A stretch of DNA of 64,000 nt, from NCBI RefSeq assembly GCF_020873875.1, contig NZ_JAHWGU010000016.1, forward strand, positions 62,001 to 126,000, read 5' to 3'. The stretch is from Actinoplanes sp. DH11 (lineage in GTDB: Bacteria; Actinomycetota; Actinomycetes; Mycobacteriales; Micromonosporaceae). A program made the position numbers and the translations under genes. Shown here in pieces: positions 1-8,521 of this stretch (position 1 is the stretch's first letter; each line of letters starts with the position of its first letter). Under the pieces are notes generated by a model that was given only the letters and a program-made list of their open reading frames with translations, was not told where the DNA came from and ran no database searches.

Positions 1-1205
1 AGCCCGAGCGGCATCTTGGCGGTCATCGCCGTCTCGATGAAGCCGGGCGCCACCGCGTTGATCGTGATGCCGTGGCCGAGCAGGGTGGGTGCCATCGACT
101 GCACCATCCCGATCACACCGGCCTTGCTGGTGGCGTAGTTCGTCTGCCCGCGGTTCCCGGCGATGCCGGCGATCGACGCCACGCCGACGATGCGCCCACC
201 GGAGTGGATCAGGCCGCGTTCCAGGAGGACGTCGGTGACGCGTTCCGGTGCGCTCAGGTTGACGCCGAGCACCGCGTCCCAGTGTTCCGGTGTCATCCGG
301 GCGATCGTCTTGTCCCGGGTGATGCCGGCGTTGTGCACGACGATGTCGACGCCGGCGTGCGGGCCGGCGGCGAGGTACCCGGCGAGCCGGGCGGGCGCGT
401 CCGCGGCGGTGAGGTCGAGTTGCAGGGCGCGGCCGCGGGTGGTGTTGGCGACGTCGGCCAGGGCGTCTCCGGCGGCCGGCACGTCGAGGGCGATCACGTC
501 GGCGCCGTCGCGGGCCAGGGTGCGGGCGATGGCCGCGCCGATGCCCCGGGCGGCGCCGGTGACCAGGGCGAGCTTGCCGTCCAGCGGCCGCTCCCAGTCG
601 GCCGGGTCGCCGGGGTCGCCGGCGCCGATCCGGACGACCTGGCCGGAGACGTAGGCCGACCGGCCGCTGAGCAGGAACCGCAGCGTGGATTCGAGGGCGT
701 CCTCACCGCCGGGCGCCACGTACACCAGCTGGCTCGTGGTGCCGCGGCCGAACTCCTTGCCGATGCTGCGGGTGAGGCCTTCGAGGCTCCGCTGCGCGGT
801 CGCCTCCTTCGGGCTCGCGGCCAGCTCGGGCGGGGTGCCCAGCACGATCACGCGACCGGAGGGCTTCACCGAGCGGGCGTACGGGTGGAAGAACTCGAAG
901 AGCGACCGCAACTGCCCGGAGTCCCGGATGCCGCTCGCGTCGAAGATCAGGGCGCTGTGCCGCGTACCCCCGTCGTCCGTGGCGGTGCCGCCTGCCGGGA
1001 CCACCGGCACGCCGGCGCCGGAGAGCAGTTTGCGGATCGGTTCGGTGAGCCGTCCGCCGGGCGCGGCGCCCAGCAGGACCGGGCCGTCGGTGATCGGGTC
1101 GCCGGGCCGGTGGCGCCGCAGCCGGGGCGGATCAGGCAACCCGAGGCGCTTGACCACGGTCCGGCCGAGACCGGAGTTGGCGAAGTTCGCGTACCTGTCA
1201 GCCAT
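1..1205 (-). CDS. fabG4: 3-oxoacyl-ACP reductase, FabG4-like (C-terminus cut by window edge)
   Basis: Probable NAD(P)H-dependent 3-ketoacyl reductase of the long FabG4 (HMwFabG) class. The first ~200 residues form a degenerate Rossmann-like domain (LIFDASGI, GRVIVLGTPP). The second half is a classical SDR with LVTGAARGIG near residue 218, VVHNAGITRDK, and the catalytic S...YATSK set in VASIAGIAG...NYATSKAG. The family is ~450 residues; about 401 are visible, so the last ~50 are outside the window. The ATG at 1205 has no clear Shine-Dalgarno and may be leaderless. It is divergent from the thiolase at 1258, the same arrangement as Rv0242c (FabG4)/Rv0243 (FadA2) in Mycobacterium tuberculosis, which suggests a joint role in beta-keto lipid metabolism. 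Confidence 0.9.
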   Translation of the reverse strand, partial: MADRYANFANSGLGRTVVKRLGLPDPPRLRRHRPGDPITDGPVLLGAAPGGRLTEPIRKLLSGAGVPVVPAGGTATDDGGTRHSALIFDASGIRDSGQLRSLFEFFHPYARSVKPSGRVIVLGTPPELAASPKEATAQRSLEGLTRSIGKEFGRGTTSQLVYVAPGGEDALESTLRFLLSGRSAYVSGQVVRIGAGDPGDPADWERPLDGKLALVTGAARGIGAAIARTLARDGADVIALDVPAAGDALADVANTTRGRALQLDLTAADAPARLAGYLAAGPHAGVDIVVHNAGITRDKTIARMTPEHWDAVLGVNLSAPERVTDVLLERGLIHSGGRIVGVASIAGIAGNRGQTNYATSKAGVIGMVQSMAPTLLGHGITINAVAPGFIETAMTAKMPLG

Positions 1206-1257
1206 GCGAGTAGCCTACCGGTGAGTAACAGAGGTGCTGTCGATGTGGAGGATAGTC

Positions 1258-2535
1258 GTGCCGGACATCAAGCGTGTGGCGGTGCTCGGCGGGAACCGGA
1301 TCCCCTTCGCCCGGTCCAACAGCCGCTATGCGGACGCCTCGAACCAGGACATGCTCACGGCCGCCCTGGACGGCCTGATCGCCCGGTTCGGCCTGGCCGG
1401 CGAGCGCCTCGGCGAGGTCGTCGCGGGCGCGGTGCTCAAGCATTCCCGTGACTTCAACCTGACCCGCGAGGTCGTGCTCGGGTCCCGGCTCGACGCGCGG
1501 ACCCCGGCCTACGACATCCAGCAGGCCTGCGGCACCGGCCTGGAGGCCGCCATCCTGGTCGCCAACAAGATCGCGCTGGGGCAGATCGAGGCCGGTGTCG
1601 CCGGCGGCGTGGACACCACATCGGACGCTCCGTTGCAGGTCAACGAGGACATGCGCCGTGCGCTGCTGGAGCTGAACCGGGCGCGCACGCTCGGCGCCCG
1701 GCTCCGGGCGGCCACGAAACTGCGTCCGCAGCACGCGTTGCAGCCGGAGCTGCCGCGCAACTCGGAGCCGCGGACCGGGCTGTCGATGGGCGAGCACGCG
1801 GCGATCACCGCCCGGCGCTGGCAGGTGACCCGGGAGGCGCAGGACGAGCTGGCGCTGACGTCGCATCAGCGGCTGGCGGCCGCGTACGACCGGGGCTTCT
1901 TCGATGATCTTCTGACGCCCTACCTGGGGCTCACCCGGGACCAGAACCTGCGCCCCGACACCACGCTCGAGAAGCTGGCGGCGCTGCGGACCGTCTACGG
2001 CACGGAGAGCCCGACCATGACGGCGGGCAACTCGACGCCGCTGACCGACGGCGCGTCGACGGTGCTGCTGGCCTCCGAGGAGTGGGCGGCCGCGCACTCG
2101 CTGCCCGTGCTGGCCTGGTTCGCCGACTCGGAGACCGCCGCCGTCGACTATGTGCACGGTGACGAGGGCCTGCTGATGGCGCCCGCCTACGCGGTGCCCC
2201 GGATGCTGGCCCGCAACGGGCTCACGCTGCAGGACTTCGACTACTACGAGATCCACGAGGCGTTCGCGTCGCAGGTGCTCAGCACGCTCGCGGCCTGGGA
2301 GTCGCCGGAGTTCTGCAAGGAGAAGCTGGGCCTGGACGCCCCGCTCGGTCCGATCGACCGCGCCAAGCTGAACGTCAACGGCTCCTCGCTGGCCGCCGGC
2401 CACCCGTTCGCCGCGACCGGCGGCCGGATCGTGGCCACCCTGGCGAAGCTGCTGGCGGAGAAGGGCTCCGGCCGCGGCCTGATCTCCATCTGCGCGGCCG
2501 GCGGCCAGGGCGTCGTGGCGATCCTCGAACGGTAG
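1258..2535 (+). CDS. fadA: acetyl-CoA C-acyltransferase (thiolase), FadA2-like
   Basis: Thiolase that joins or cleaves 3-ketoacyl-CoA with CoA, in fatty-acid beta-oxidation or lipid remodelling. The 425-residue product has the nucleophilic Cys in QACGTGLEA (about residue 91), the EIHEAFASQ histidine motif, NVNGSSLAAGHPFAATGGR, and the C-terminal acid/base Cys in ICAAGGQGV. The start is GTG at 1258, preceded by GGAG with 7 nt spacing; in-frame codons upstream lack a ribosome site. It lies 52 bp from the divergent FabG4-like gene, so the two probably share a control region. Thiolase identity is secure; the exact chain-length preference cannot be read from sequence. Confidence 0.92.
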   Translation: MPDIKRVAVLGGNRIPFARSNSRYADASNQDMLTAALDGLIARFGLAGERLGEVVAGAVLKHSRDFNLTREVVLGSRLDARTPAYDIQQACGTGLEAAILVANKIALGQIEAGVAGGVDTTSDAPLQVNEDMRRALLELNRARTLGARLRAATKLRPQHALQPELPRNSEPRTGLSMGEHAAITARRWQVTREAQDELALTSHQRLAAAYDRGFFDDLLTPYLGLTRDQNLRPDTTLEKLAALRTVYGTESPTMTAGNSTPLTDGASTVLLASEEWAAAHSLPVLAWFADSETAAVDYVHGDEGLLMAPAYAVPRMLARNGLTLQDFDYYEIHEAFASQVLSTLAAWESPEFCKEKLGLDAPLGPIDRAKLNVNGSSLAAGHPFAATGGRIVATLAKLLAEKGSGRGLISICAAGGQGVVAILER

Positions 2536-2562
2536 CCCCGCCCGGTCCCTGGGCGTCGGGGC
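2535..2562. terminator. possible bidirectional terminator hairpin
   Basis: An inverted repeat with GCCCCG (2535-2540) and CGGGGC (2557-2562) as outer arms plus an inner CCC/GGG pairing lies between the convergent thiolase and DUF4407 genes. There is no U-tract, as is usual in very GC-rich actinomycetes. Confidence 0.4.
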
Positions 2563-2574
2563 GATCCTCGGACG

Positions 2575-3885
2575 TCAGCCCGGCCCGGGGCCCAGGACGA
2601 GGGTGTCGTCGTCGTCCTCGCCGGGCATCATGAACTGTTCCGGGTCTCGGTGTGCGGCGTCTAGCTGCTCCTTGCGCCAGTGCCGCATGACGGTGTGCGC
2701 GACCTCCCGCTGCACGTCGGCGACCTCGGCGACGTAGGCGTCGACGGCGGCGCGCTCGGCGGCGAGCAGGGCCTGCCGCTCGTGCGTGGTCAGGTCCTGC
2801 CGCCCGGTCATGTCGTCGACCGCGAGGTCGTGGGAGATCTCGTCCTTGCGGTCGCGCAGCCGGTCGTAGACGCTCGGCACCCCGGCGCCCAGCAGGATCT
2901 TGAAGACGACCGGCAGCACCTCGAACGCGGCCAGGAAGAGAATCAGCACGAGGTGCGCCAGCCCCATCGTGAGGTCCTTGTCGCCGAGCCGGCCGAGCGC
3001 GTTCATCCGGGCGAGCAGGCCGTCGTTCCGCTCCTCGGAGGCGCCGAACTCGCGCTGGGCCACGGCTTTCGCCTCGGTGGCGTCCCGGAGGGCGGCCCGG
3101 GTGGTCGCCAGGTCGTTGCGCAGCCGTTCCAGGGTGGCGGCCCGGGTTCCCTGCGCCGTCGTCCTGGCCCGGTTCAGCGACGCACGGGTCTCGGCCCGTT
3201 CGGCCCGGAGCCCGTCCGCGATCCGCTTCTTCAGCCGGTAGGAGCTGCCCGGGCCGGGCTGCCCGCTTCCGCACGAACCGTCCTGCTCGCAGACGAGCAG
3301 GTCGGAGGCCCTCTGGTAGGCCTTGCTCACCCGGTCGTACTCCGCCTGCGCCCGTCGGACGGTGGGGTCGGCGCTCACGTCCGGGCCCCGGTCCAGGTCG
3401 GCCTGCATCTCCCGCACCGAGGCGGTGAGCGCCGGGATCCGCTGGAACCGGGCGTCGGTCGTCAGCAGGACGGCGAACGCGTCCTGCGATTCCCGCTGCA
3501 TGACCTTCAGCTCGGCGTTGATCTCGTCCTGGAAGATCCGGAGGGTGAGTGGCGTCGACACGACCAGGCCGATCAGCATGCCGAGGAGCACGCGCGGCGC
3601 GGCAAGCATCAGGTTCTGCCGCAGCGTGGCGTGCCGCTGGGTCCCGGCGATCAGCCACCGGTCCAGGTTCATGATCGCCGCACCCCAGGCGATCGCCAGG
3701 ACCACGCAGAGCGCGAGGGGCAGGTCCATCGCCATGTGCAGGGCGAAGCCGCAGGAGACCGCGCTCATCACCGAGGTGGTGAGCACCGCCCCGCCGAGTC
3801 CGACGTACTTCGCCTGCTCCCCGTAGGGGCAGGCGGCGAGCAGGTCCGGATCCGCTCCGGAGAGCCAGATGAATGTCGACTTCAT
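2575..3885 (-). CDS. DUF4407 family membrane protein with coiled coil
   Basis: A 436-residue integral membrane protein of the DUF4407 family, function unknown. Three hydrophobic segments lie in the first ~145 residues (around YVGLGGAVLTTSVMSAVSCG, LCVVLAIAWGAAI with the family-typical NLDRW, and VLLGMLIGLVVSTPLTL). A long charged, coiled-coil-prone region with two Cys near its centre (LLVCEQDGSCG) follows, then a fourth membrane segment (GLAHLVLILFLAAFEVLPVVF) and a cytoplasmic tail ending in an acidic EDDDD stretch. The ATG at 3885 overlaps the stop of the upstream gene as ATGA, so it is translationally coupled. It is the last gene of the TerY-P-like operon and could be its membrane sensor or effector; that role is inference from position. 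Confidence 0.85.
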   Translation of the reverse strand: MKSTFIWLSGADPDLLAACPYGEQAKYVGLGGAVLTTSVMSAVSCGFALHMAMDLPLALCVVLAIAWGAAIMNLDRWLIAGTQRHATLRQNLMLAAPRVLLGMLIGLVVSTPLTLRIFQDEINAELKVMQRESQDAFAVLLTTDARFQRIPALTASVREMQADLDRGPDVSADPTVRRAQAEYDRVSKAYQRASDLLVCEQDGSCGSGQPGPGSSYRLKKRIADGLRAERAETRASLNRARTTAQGTRAATLERLRNDLATTRAALRDATEAKAVAQREFGASEERNDGLLARMNALGRLGDKDLTMGLAHLVLILFLAAFEVLPVVFKILLGAGVPSVYDRLRDRKDEISHDLAVDDMTGRQDLTTHERQALLAAERAAVDAYVAEVADVQREVAHTVMRHWRKEQLDAAHRDPEQFMMPGEDDDDTLVLGPGPG

Positions 3886-5303
3886 GGTCGGTGCCTTTCG
3901 GTGTGCCCGGTGCGTGCGGTCCGGCCGGGGTCCGGGGAGCCCGGCCGGGCCGGGACGACCGGCCTCGGCGGAGCCGGGACGGACGGTCGCGGTGGTGGCA
4001 GGGGCCGCCGGTCCGGCGGGCCCGGCGGATCGAGGTGGCGCAGCGGCACCGGCGCGGGGCGGTCCGCCGCCGGCGTGTCGTGTGCGGCGAGGACGAAGGG
4101 CGGCCGGACCTGTCGCAGCCGCAGGGGCGGCACGCGGACCACCTCGACGCGCGGGGTGGCGGCCTCGACGGTGCCGGACGGGCCGATGGCGCGTACCACG
4201 ATCCGGCGCGGCCGGTCCACCGTGACGGCGCGGCTTCCGTCCGGGCCACCGGCGACGCCGTCGACCAGGACCCGGTGCGCGAAGCGCGTGTGCCAGCTGA
4301 CGGTCACGGTGTCGCCGGCGAGGACGCAGGAGCGGTCGGCGTGCAACGCGGTGACGACCGGATGACCGGTCCAGGCGGTGAGCGTGGCGAGCCAGGTGGC
4401 GGCGGAGGGCCGGGCGTCCGGGTCGCGCCAGCCGTGCTGGAAACAGCGGGCAAACAGCTCGAGCACGGCGTCGGGCAGGGACGCGAGCGCGGCCGCGTAC
4501 TCGACGGCGAAGGGCGCGGAGGCCGCGAGGCGGTGCTGCGGCCAGGTCTGCGACGCGGCATACCCGCCGATGGTCGCCAGGCTGAGATCGAGCAGGAAAT
4601 GGTACGGGTGGAAGCCGGTCAGCACGACATGCGCCGCGACCGCCAGCGACCACCGGTCGGCCGCCTCGGTGGCCGGCTCGGGATGCTCGCCGAGGTCGTC
4701 GTAGAGCTCCGGCGCCAGATATCCGGCGGCGGCGCCCACCGCGAGCGGCGTGTCGTCGCGCCGCAGACTCGCGAACTCCACCTCGGCGATCCGTACGCTG
4801 TGATCCGCGGTCCGGGCCAGCAGCGTGGCCGAGTCCAGGCCGCCGTGCACGGCACCCACCGCCGCCAGGTCCCGCACCGCCGCGGCGAGGGCCCGCGCCA
4901 GCGCGAACCGGGCGTGCGGCGGCTCGTCGCCGAGCGGCGCCCCGTGCAGCGGGCGGTAGCCCTCGGCGGCCGGATCGGGCGCGAGCAGCGCATGACAGGT
5001 CCGGCCGTCCGGGAGTCGCAGGACGCCGTGCCAGACCGCGGCGGCGGGGAAGAGCCCCGGCCTGGCCTTCAGGACCTCGTGCAGGGCCCGCAGGTGTTCG
5101 CCGGCCCGGCCGCCGCGCACCGGGAACCCGATCAGCAGCGCCGGGGCGGCCGCGCCGTCGACCGTCTCCAGGCGGTGCTGGTAGGCGCCGAGACCGCCGG
5201 GCCGGAACCGGTACCCGATCGCCGCGCCCGGCCCGGGCAGGCCGGTGCCGAGGCTGGTGTGCACCTCGCGGACCCAGGCCCGGCGGATCGCCGCGGCGCT
5301 CAC
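3882..5303 (-). CDS. degenerate Ser/Thr kinase-like protein with C-terminal beta domain
   Basis: A 473-residue protein whose first ~300 residues follow a protein-kinase layout but lack key catalytic residues. The HRDLKPxN position reads HGGLDSATLL and the DFG position reads EVE (VRIAEVEFASL), while structural landmarks remain (GYLAPELYD for the APE segment, ADRWSLAVAAHVVLTG for helix F). Next comes a beta-rich, Ig-like segment (VTALHADRSCVLAGDTVTVSW and following strands), then a Pro/Arg-rich tail. The GTG at 5303 overlaps the upstream stop as GTGA. It sits in the same operon as an apparently active kinase and a PP2C phosphatase, so a scaffolding or substrate-binding pseudokinase role is likely but inferred. 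Confidence 0.75.
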   Translation of the reverse strand: MSAAAIRRAWVREVHTSLGTGLPGPGAAIGYRFRPGGLGAYQHRLETVDGAAAPALLIGFPVRGGRAGEHLRALHEVLKARPGLFPAAAVWHGVLRLPDGRTCHALLAPDPAAEGYRPLHGAPLGDEPPHARFALARALAAAVRDLAAVGAVHGGLDSATLLARTADHSVRIAEVEFASLRRDDTPLAVGAAAGYLAPELYDDLGEHPEPATEAADRWSLAVAAHVVLTGFHPYHFLLDLSLATIGGYAASQTWPQHRLAASAPFAVEYAAALASLPDAVLELFARCFQHGWRDPDARPSAATWLATLTAWTGHPVVTALHADRSCVLAGDTVTVSWHTRFAHRVLVDGVAGGPDGSRAVTVDRPRRIVVRAIGPSGTVEAATPRVEVVRVPPLRLRQVRPPFVLAAHDTPAADRPAPVPLRHLDPPGPPDRRPLPPPRPSVPAPPRPVVPARPGSPDPGRTARTGHTERHRP

Positions 5304-5890
5304 CGCAGCAACTCGGTCTGGCGGCGGCGGGCGCGCAGCGCGGCCAGCCCGGCCCACCAGGTGTCCGCGAGGCCGGCCAGGTCATCGGGCCGCTCGGTAA
5401 CGAAGTCGCCGGGTTGCTCAGTGGCAACGTCGCCGGGGTGTGCGGTGGCGAACAGGAGTACCCGCAGGTCGTCGGGGCAGACGAGGCGGTCGCCGGGTGC
5501 GGTGAGCCCGAGGATGTCCACGCCGGCGGGCAGGCCGGCCGGTGCCTCGGCAAGGAACTCCGCCGCCGTACCGGCGAGGGCGATCGCCGCGCCGTCCGTG
5601 CGGGGGCGCCCGGGATGGGGCAGCCGAAGGTCCCATGGTGCGGGGGTGCCGGCCTCGACGACGCGGACCTCGTGCTCGCCGTACACGACCGCGGCGTACC
5701 GGTGGTCGGGCCCGCCCGGCGTCGCCGACAGCCGATCCATCACCGTCATGGCGGCCTCGCCGGCCCACCGGCCGGCCGGGCCGGCGAGCAGGGCACCGTC
5801 GAAGGCGAAGATCACCAGGCGGTACGCGGCGGCCGGCCGGGGCCGGCCCGGATGCAGGGCCGGCCCCGGCTCAGGCGGGAATCCAGCCAT
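5300..5890 (-). CDS. hypothetical protein of the TerY-P-like operon
   Basis: A 196-residue protein I do not recognise. It opens with a Pro-rich segment and then a beta-alpha core (YRLVIFAFDGALLAG, AAMTVMDRLSA, DHRYAAVVYGEHEVRVV) that loosely recalls a vWA or Rossmann-like fold but lacks a DxSxS metal site. Its C-terminal third is Arg-rich. It overlaps the kinase gene upstream by 20 bp and the pseudokinase gene downstream by GTGA, so it is a true operon member. The ATG at 5890 has a GGAGG about 10 nt upstream. A fold prediction would be needed to decide whether it is a degenerate vWA. Confidence 0.65.
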   Translation of the reverse strand: MAGFPPEPGPALHPGRPRPAAAYRLVIFAFDGALLAGPAGRWAGEAAMTVMDRLSATPGGPDHRYAAVVYGEHEVRVVEAGTPAPWDLRLPHPGRPRTDGAAIALAGTAAEFLAEAPAGLPAGVDILGLTAPGDRLVCPDDLRVLLFATAHPGDVATEQPGDFVTERPDDLAGLADTWWAGLAALRARRRQTELLR

Positions 5891-6842
5891 CCGGGCCGCG
5901 CCTCCATCCGGTCTCGTGCGGGGTGGTCACCGGGACGCCGGGCTCGGCCGGCATCGGCGGCATCGGTCGGTCGCCGAGCCGGGCACGCAGGTGGAAGAGC
6001 CATTCCCGGGCGAGGGGCCGGTCGCCGGGCGCGCCCTCCAGGCTCCGCCGCAGCAGGTCCGTGCCCCGGCCGTCGAGCATCGGTGCGGCGGCGGTCAGGT
6101 CCCGGTTGAGGGAGGAGCCCTTGCCGGGGGTGAGGCAGCGCAGCACGAACAGACCCAGTTTGTAGCGATCGGTACGCAGGGTCTGCTCGCCCTTCTCGGG
6201 CGGATCCCAGTCCGGGCTGTGCATCTGCCGGTTCACCGCGGAGGTGCTCGTCAGGCGCGCCGCGTCGCAGTCGACGAGGTAGACCGACGGCCGGGGACGC
6301 AGCCGGTACAGCACGTTGCGCGCGGACACGTCGCCGAACACGATCCGCGCGCCGTGCAGCAGGGACAGCGCGAACGCGAACCGTTCGCAGATCCGCAGCC
6401 GGCTGTCCGCGTCGCCGTCGGCCGGCACGTCCACCTCGCCCAGCCGTCCCTGCCCCGGGTCGGCGATCAGGTGCTGGATCTCGCGGGGCACCCGGGCCCG
6501 TGCTCCGGACGGCAGCGACATCTCCTCGAAGTAGTGACCGGGGATCAGTCGCATCAGCACGCCCGACGCCTCGTTGTCCGGGCCGATCACGGCGCGCAAC
6601 GGCCAGGCGGCCAGCTCGTCGAGGGCCGCCTTGCGCTGCTTCACCAGCCGCCGGCGGACCGCCACCAGGGTGGCCAGCCCGTGGACCGGGACCGGCGTGG
6701 CCCCCTTCCGGTACTGCTTGAAGACCAGCTCGCCGGGCTCGTCCGGCAGGCGGAACTCGTCGAGCCGGTGGATCACCCCGTTCGCGCCGGAGTTGAGGGC
6801 CCGCATCGGACCCAGGGCGTCGATGTGGACGACGGCGTTCAT
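5871..6842 (-). CDS. protein kinase of TerY-P triad (YegI/COG4248-like)
   Basis: A 323-residue kinase-fold protein resembling the YegI-type kinases that accompany TerY-like vWA and PP2C proteins. Visible features are a glycine-rich loop (NSGANGVIHRL), the beta3 lysine in ELVFKQYRKG, a catalytic loop with Asp and Asn (FGDVSARNVLY), a metal-binding segment VDCDAA in place of DFG as is usual in this family, a PPE version of APE (DWDPPEKGEQ), and RTDRYKLGLFVLRCL. These residues suggest it can bind ATP and phosphorylate. Its ATG at 6842 overlaps the phosphatase stop (ATGA), which implies balanced production of kinase and phosphatase. Confidence 0.82.
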   Translation of the reverse strand: MNAVVHIDALGPMRALNSGANGVIHRLDEFRLPDEPGELVFKQYRKGATPVPVHGLATLVAVRRRLVKQRKAALDELAAWPLRAVIGPDNEASGVLMRLIPGHYFEEMSLPSGARARVPREIQHLIADPGQGRLGEVDVPADGDADSRLRICERFAFALSLLHGARIVFGDVSARNVLYRLRPRPSVYLVDCDAARLTSTSAVNRQMHSPDWDPPEKGEQTLRTDRYKLGLFVLRCLTPGKGSSLNRDLTAAAPMLDGRGTDLLRRSLEGAPGDRPLAREWLFHLRARLGDRPMPPMPAEPGVPVTTPHETGWRRGPDGWIPA

Positions 6843-7798
6843 CCGGGCTCCGGCCCGCCGCCGGGCCAGATCGACACCACCGTGCGGTCGTCGTCGTAGC
6901 TGCGCCGCCCGAAGCCCACCTGGTCGGCGAAGACCAGCGGCGGCGGTGGCCGGCGCCACCACGTGGCGAGTTGCCCCGCCACCTCGCCGTGCGCCGGACC
7001 GAGCGGATCGCCGGTGCCGTCGGTCATCACCAGCAGCGTCCAGTCGTCCCGCAGCGGGTACGCGGCCCGGGGCAGCGCCGCCGGGTCGCGGGGGATCCGG
7101 GGCAGCGCCTCCACCCGGCTGGAGGTCACCTCCGCACCGGCGCCCTTGATCCCGGACAGGTTGTGCCAGCCGCCGTCCGGGTCGAGCGCCCAGGCCGGGG
7201 AGTCGCCGATCCACGCCAGGTGCACGTGCCGCTCGCCGCCGCGGGGTGGCGTCGTGGGACAGATCAGGAAGGTCGCGGTGGTGGCCATCGCGGCGGCCAC
7301 GTCGCCCTCCTCGGGCGGGTGCGCCGCGAACCGCCCGGGTTCGGCGCGCAGCAGGCTGCGGGCGCCCTCGGCCAGGATGGTGGCGGCGAGCCCGGTGAAG
7401 ACCTCCGACCAGGGGAGCAGCTCGGGCGGCGTGCCGGCGTCCAGGTGGCGGACCACCTCGCGCGGGCCGCGCCGGCCGACGAACGCGGCGGCCTCGTGCG
7501 ACAGGGCGCCGGCCGAGACGCCGTCGGCGACCACCACGACCAGGTGCTGTTCGTCGGCGGTGAGGGCGAAGCCGTACGCGTCCTGGCGGGGTGTCCCGGA
7601 TTCGCGGTGCGACAGGCCGCGGACGCTCGCCGCGCGCACCTCCAGCGAGACGGCCGTGCCGTGGTCGACGACGGTGTCCGGCGGCTGTGCGGGGTCGCTG
7701 CGCAGCCGCGGGCGTACCTCGGTGTGCGCCCGGCCCGGATCGCCGATCGTCGCGGTAACCGGGCCGTCCGCCGCCGGGCCGTCCAGTCCCCCGCTCAC
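6839..7798 (-). CDS. PP2C-family protein phosphatase of TerY-P triad
   Basis: A 319-residue PP2C/SpoIIE-type metal-dependent Ser/Thr phosphatase. Recognisable motifs are GLSHRESGTPRQDAYGF (start of the PP2C core with its metal-binding Asp), VVVVADGVSAG, LAWIGDSPAWAL, LLVMTDGTGD and DDDRTVVSI. The start is GTG at 7798, overlapping the vWA stop as GTGA; possible longer frames upstream lie inside the vWA gene and are not credible. With the kinase immediately downstream it should form an opposing kinase/phosphatase pair, as for E. coli YegI/YegK. Substrates are unknown; the vWA protein, the IGSIN proteins and the pseudokinase are the obvious candidates. Confidence 0.88.
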   Translation of the reverse strand: MSGGLDGPAADGPVTATIGDPGRAHTEVRPRLRSDPAQPPDTVVDHGTAVSLEVRAASVRGLSHRESGTPRQDAYGFALTADEQHLVVVVADGVSAGALSHEAAAFVGRRGPREVVRHLDAGTPPELLPWSEVFTGLAATILAEGARSLLRAEPGRFAAHPPEEGDVAAAMATTATFLICPTTPPRGGERHVHLAWIGDSPAWALDPDGGWHNLSGIKGAGAEVTSSRVEALPRIPRDPAALPRAAYPLRDDWTLLVMTDGTGDPLGPAHGEVAGQLATWWRRPPPPLVFADQVGFGRRSYDDDRTVVSIWPGGGPEPG

Positions 7799-8502
7799 TT
7801 CAGCCAGTCGTCGTCGACGTCGATGCTCGGTGGCAGCTGACTCCGGTCCGGCAGGACGAAGCCGGAACTGCCGTCCACCGCGCTCTGCCCGGACGCGAGC
7901 ACCGAGGAGATCAGCACCTCGGCCATCGCCCGGATGGCGTCGGCGGCGTCCGCACCGGACCGCATCATGTAGAGCTTGCTCCGGCGGTACGGGTGGACCA
8001 GCCTGCGCATGGTGTCCCGGCCCGCCTCGTCGACGCCGCACGGCACGAGCACCGGGTACCACTTGAACCCCTGGCCGGTCTGCTTGTCGTACTCGGTGAG
8101 CGCGGCGAAGTCGGCCTCCCACCCGGGCTGCGGTTCACCGTCGCTCAGGAAGAAGACCGCCGGGCGATGCACCTTGAAGCCGTCCGCGCGCAGCTGGGCG
8201 ACGTCCTGGTGCAGCCGCTCGCGCAGGGTGCGGAAGGCCGCGCCGAAGTCGGTGCCGCCCCGCACGGCCAGTTTCGGCAGGTGCTGGTGGCCGGTCATGT
8301 CCGACAGCGGCAGGACCACCTGGGCGTCGTCGGAGAAGTCCAGCAGCCCGAATCGGACCTTGTCGGCCAGGATCGGTGCCTTGGCGAGCGCGTCGGCGAC
8401 GGCCGGCAGGATCTGGTTGGCCTGCTCCATCTTGGGGCCGTTCATCGAGTACGAGACGTCGACAACCAGGTAGAAGGGCAGCAGGATTCCCTGTTCGGAC
8501 AT
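7795..8502 (-). CDS. TerY/YegL-like von Willebrand factor A domain protein
   Basis: A 235-residue vWA protein. The full MIDAS metal site is present: D15-x-S17-x-S19 in VVDVSYSMNG, a Thr in RGGTDFGAAF and an Asp in FFLSDGEPQPGW. Such domains typically mediate metal-dependent protein-protein contacts. The length and spacing match TerY, the vWA component of the TerY-phosphatase-kinase triad. The ATG at 8502 has a GAGGAG ribosome site about 6 nt upstream. It is followed by the PP2C gene with a 4-bp overlap, and the cassette order TerY, PP2C, kinase is the canonical one. There are no membrane segments, so it is probably cytoplasmic. Confidence 0.9.
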   Translation of the reverse strand: MSEQGILLPFYLVVDVSYSMNGPKMEQANQILPAVADALAKAPILADKVRFGLLDFSDDAQVVLPLSDMTGHQHLPKLAVRGGTDFGAAFRTLRERLHQDVAQLRADGFKVHRPAVFFLSDGEPQPGWEADFAALTEYDKQTGQGFKWYPVLVPCGVDEAGRDTMRRLVHPYRRSKLYMMRSGADAADAIRAMAEVLISSVLASGQSAVDGSSGFVLPDRSQLPPSIDVDDDWLK

Positions 8503-8521
8503 GGCGGCTCCTCGGCGGTGG

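Noticed and set aside
3873..6899. 1008-codon plus-strand frame across the kinase genes
   Set aside because: Shadow of three overlapping real genes on the minus strand; no domain detected in its translation.
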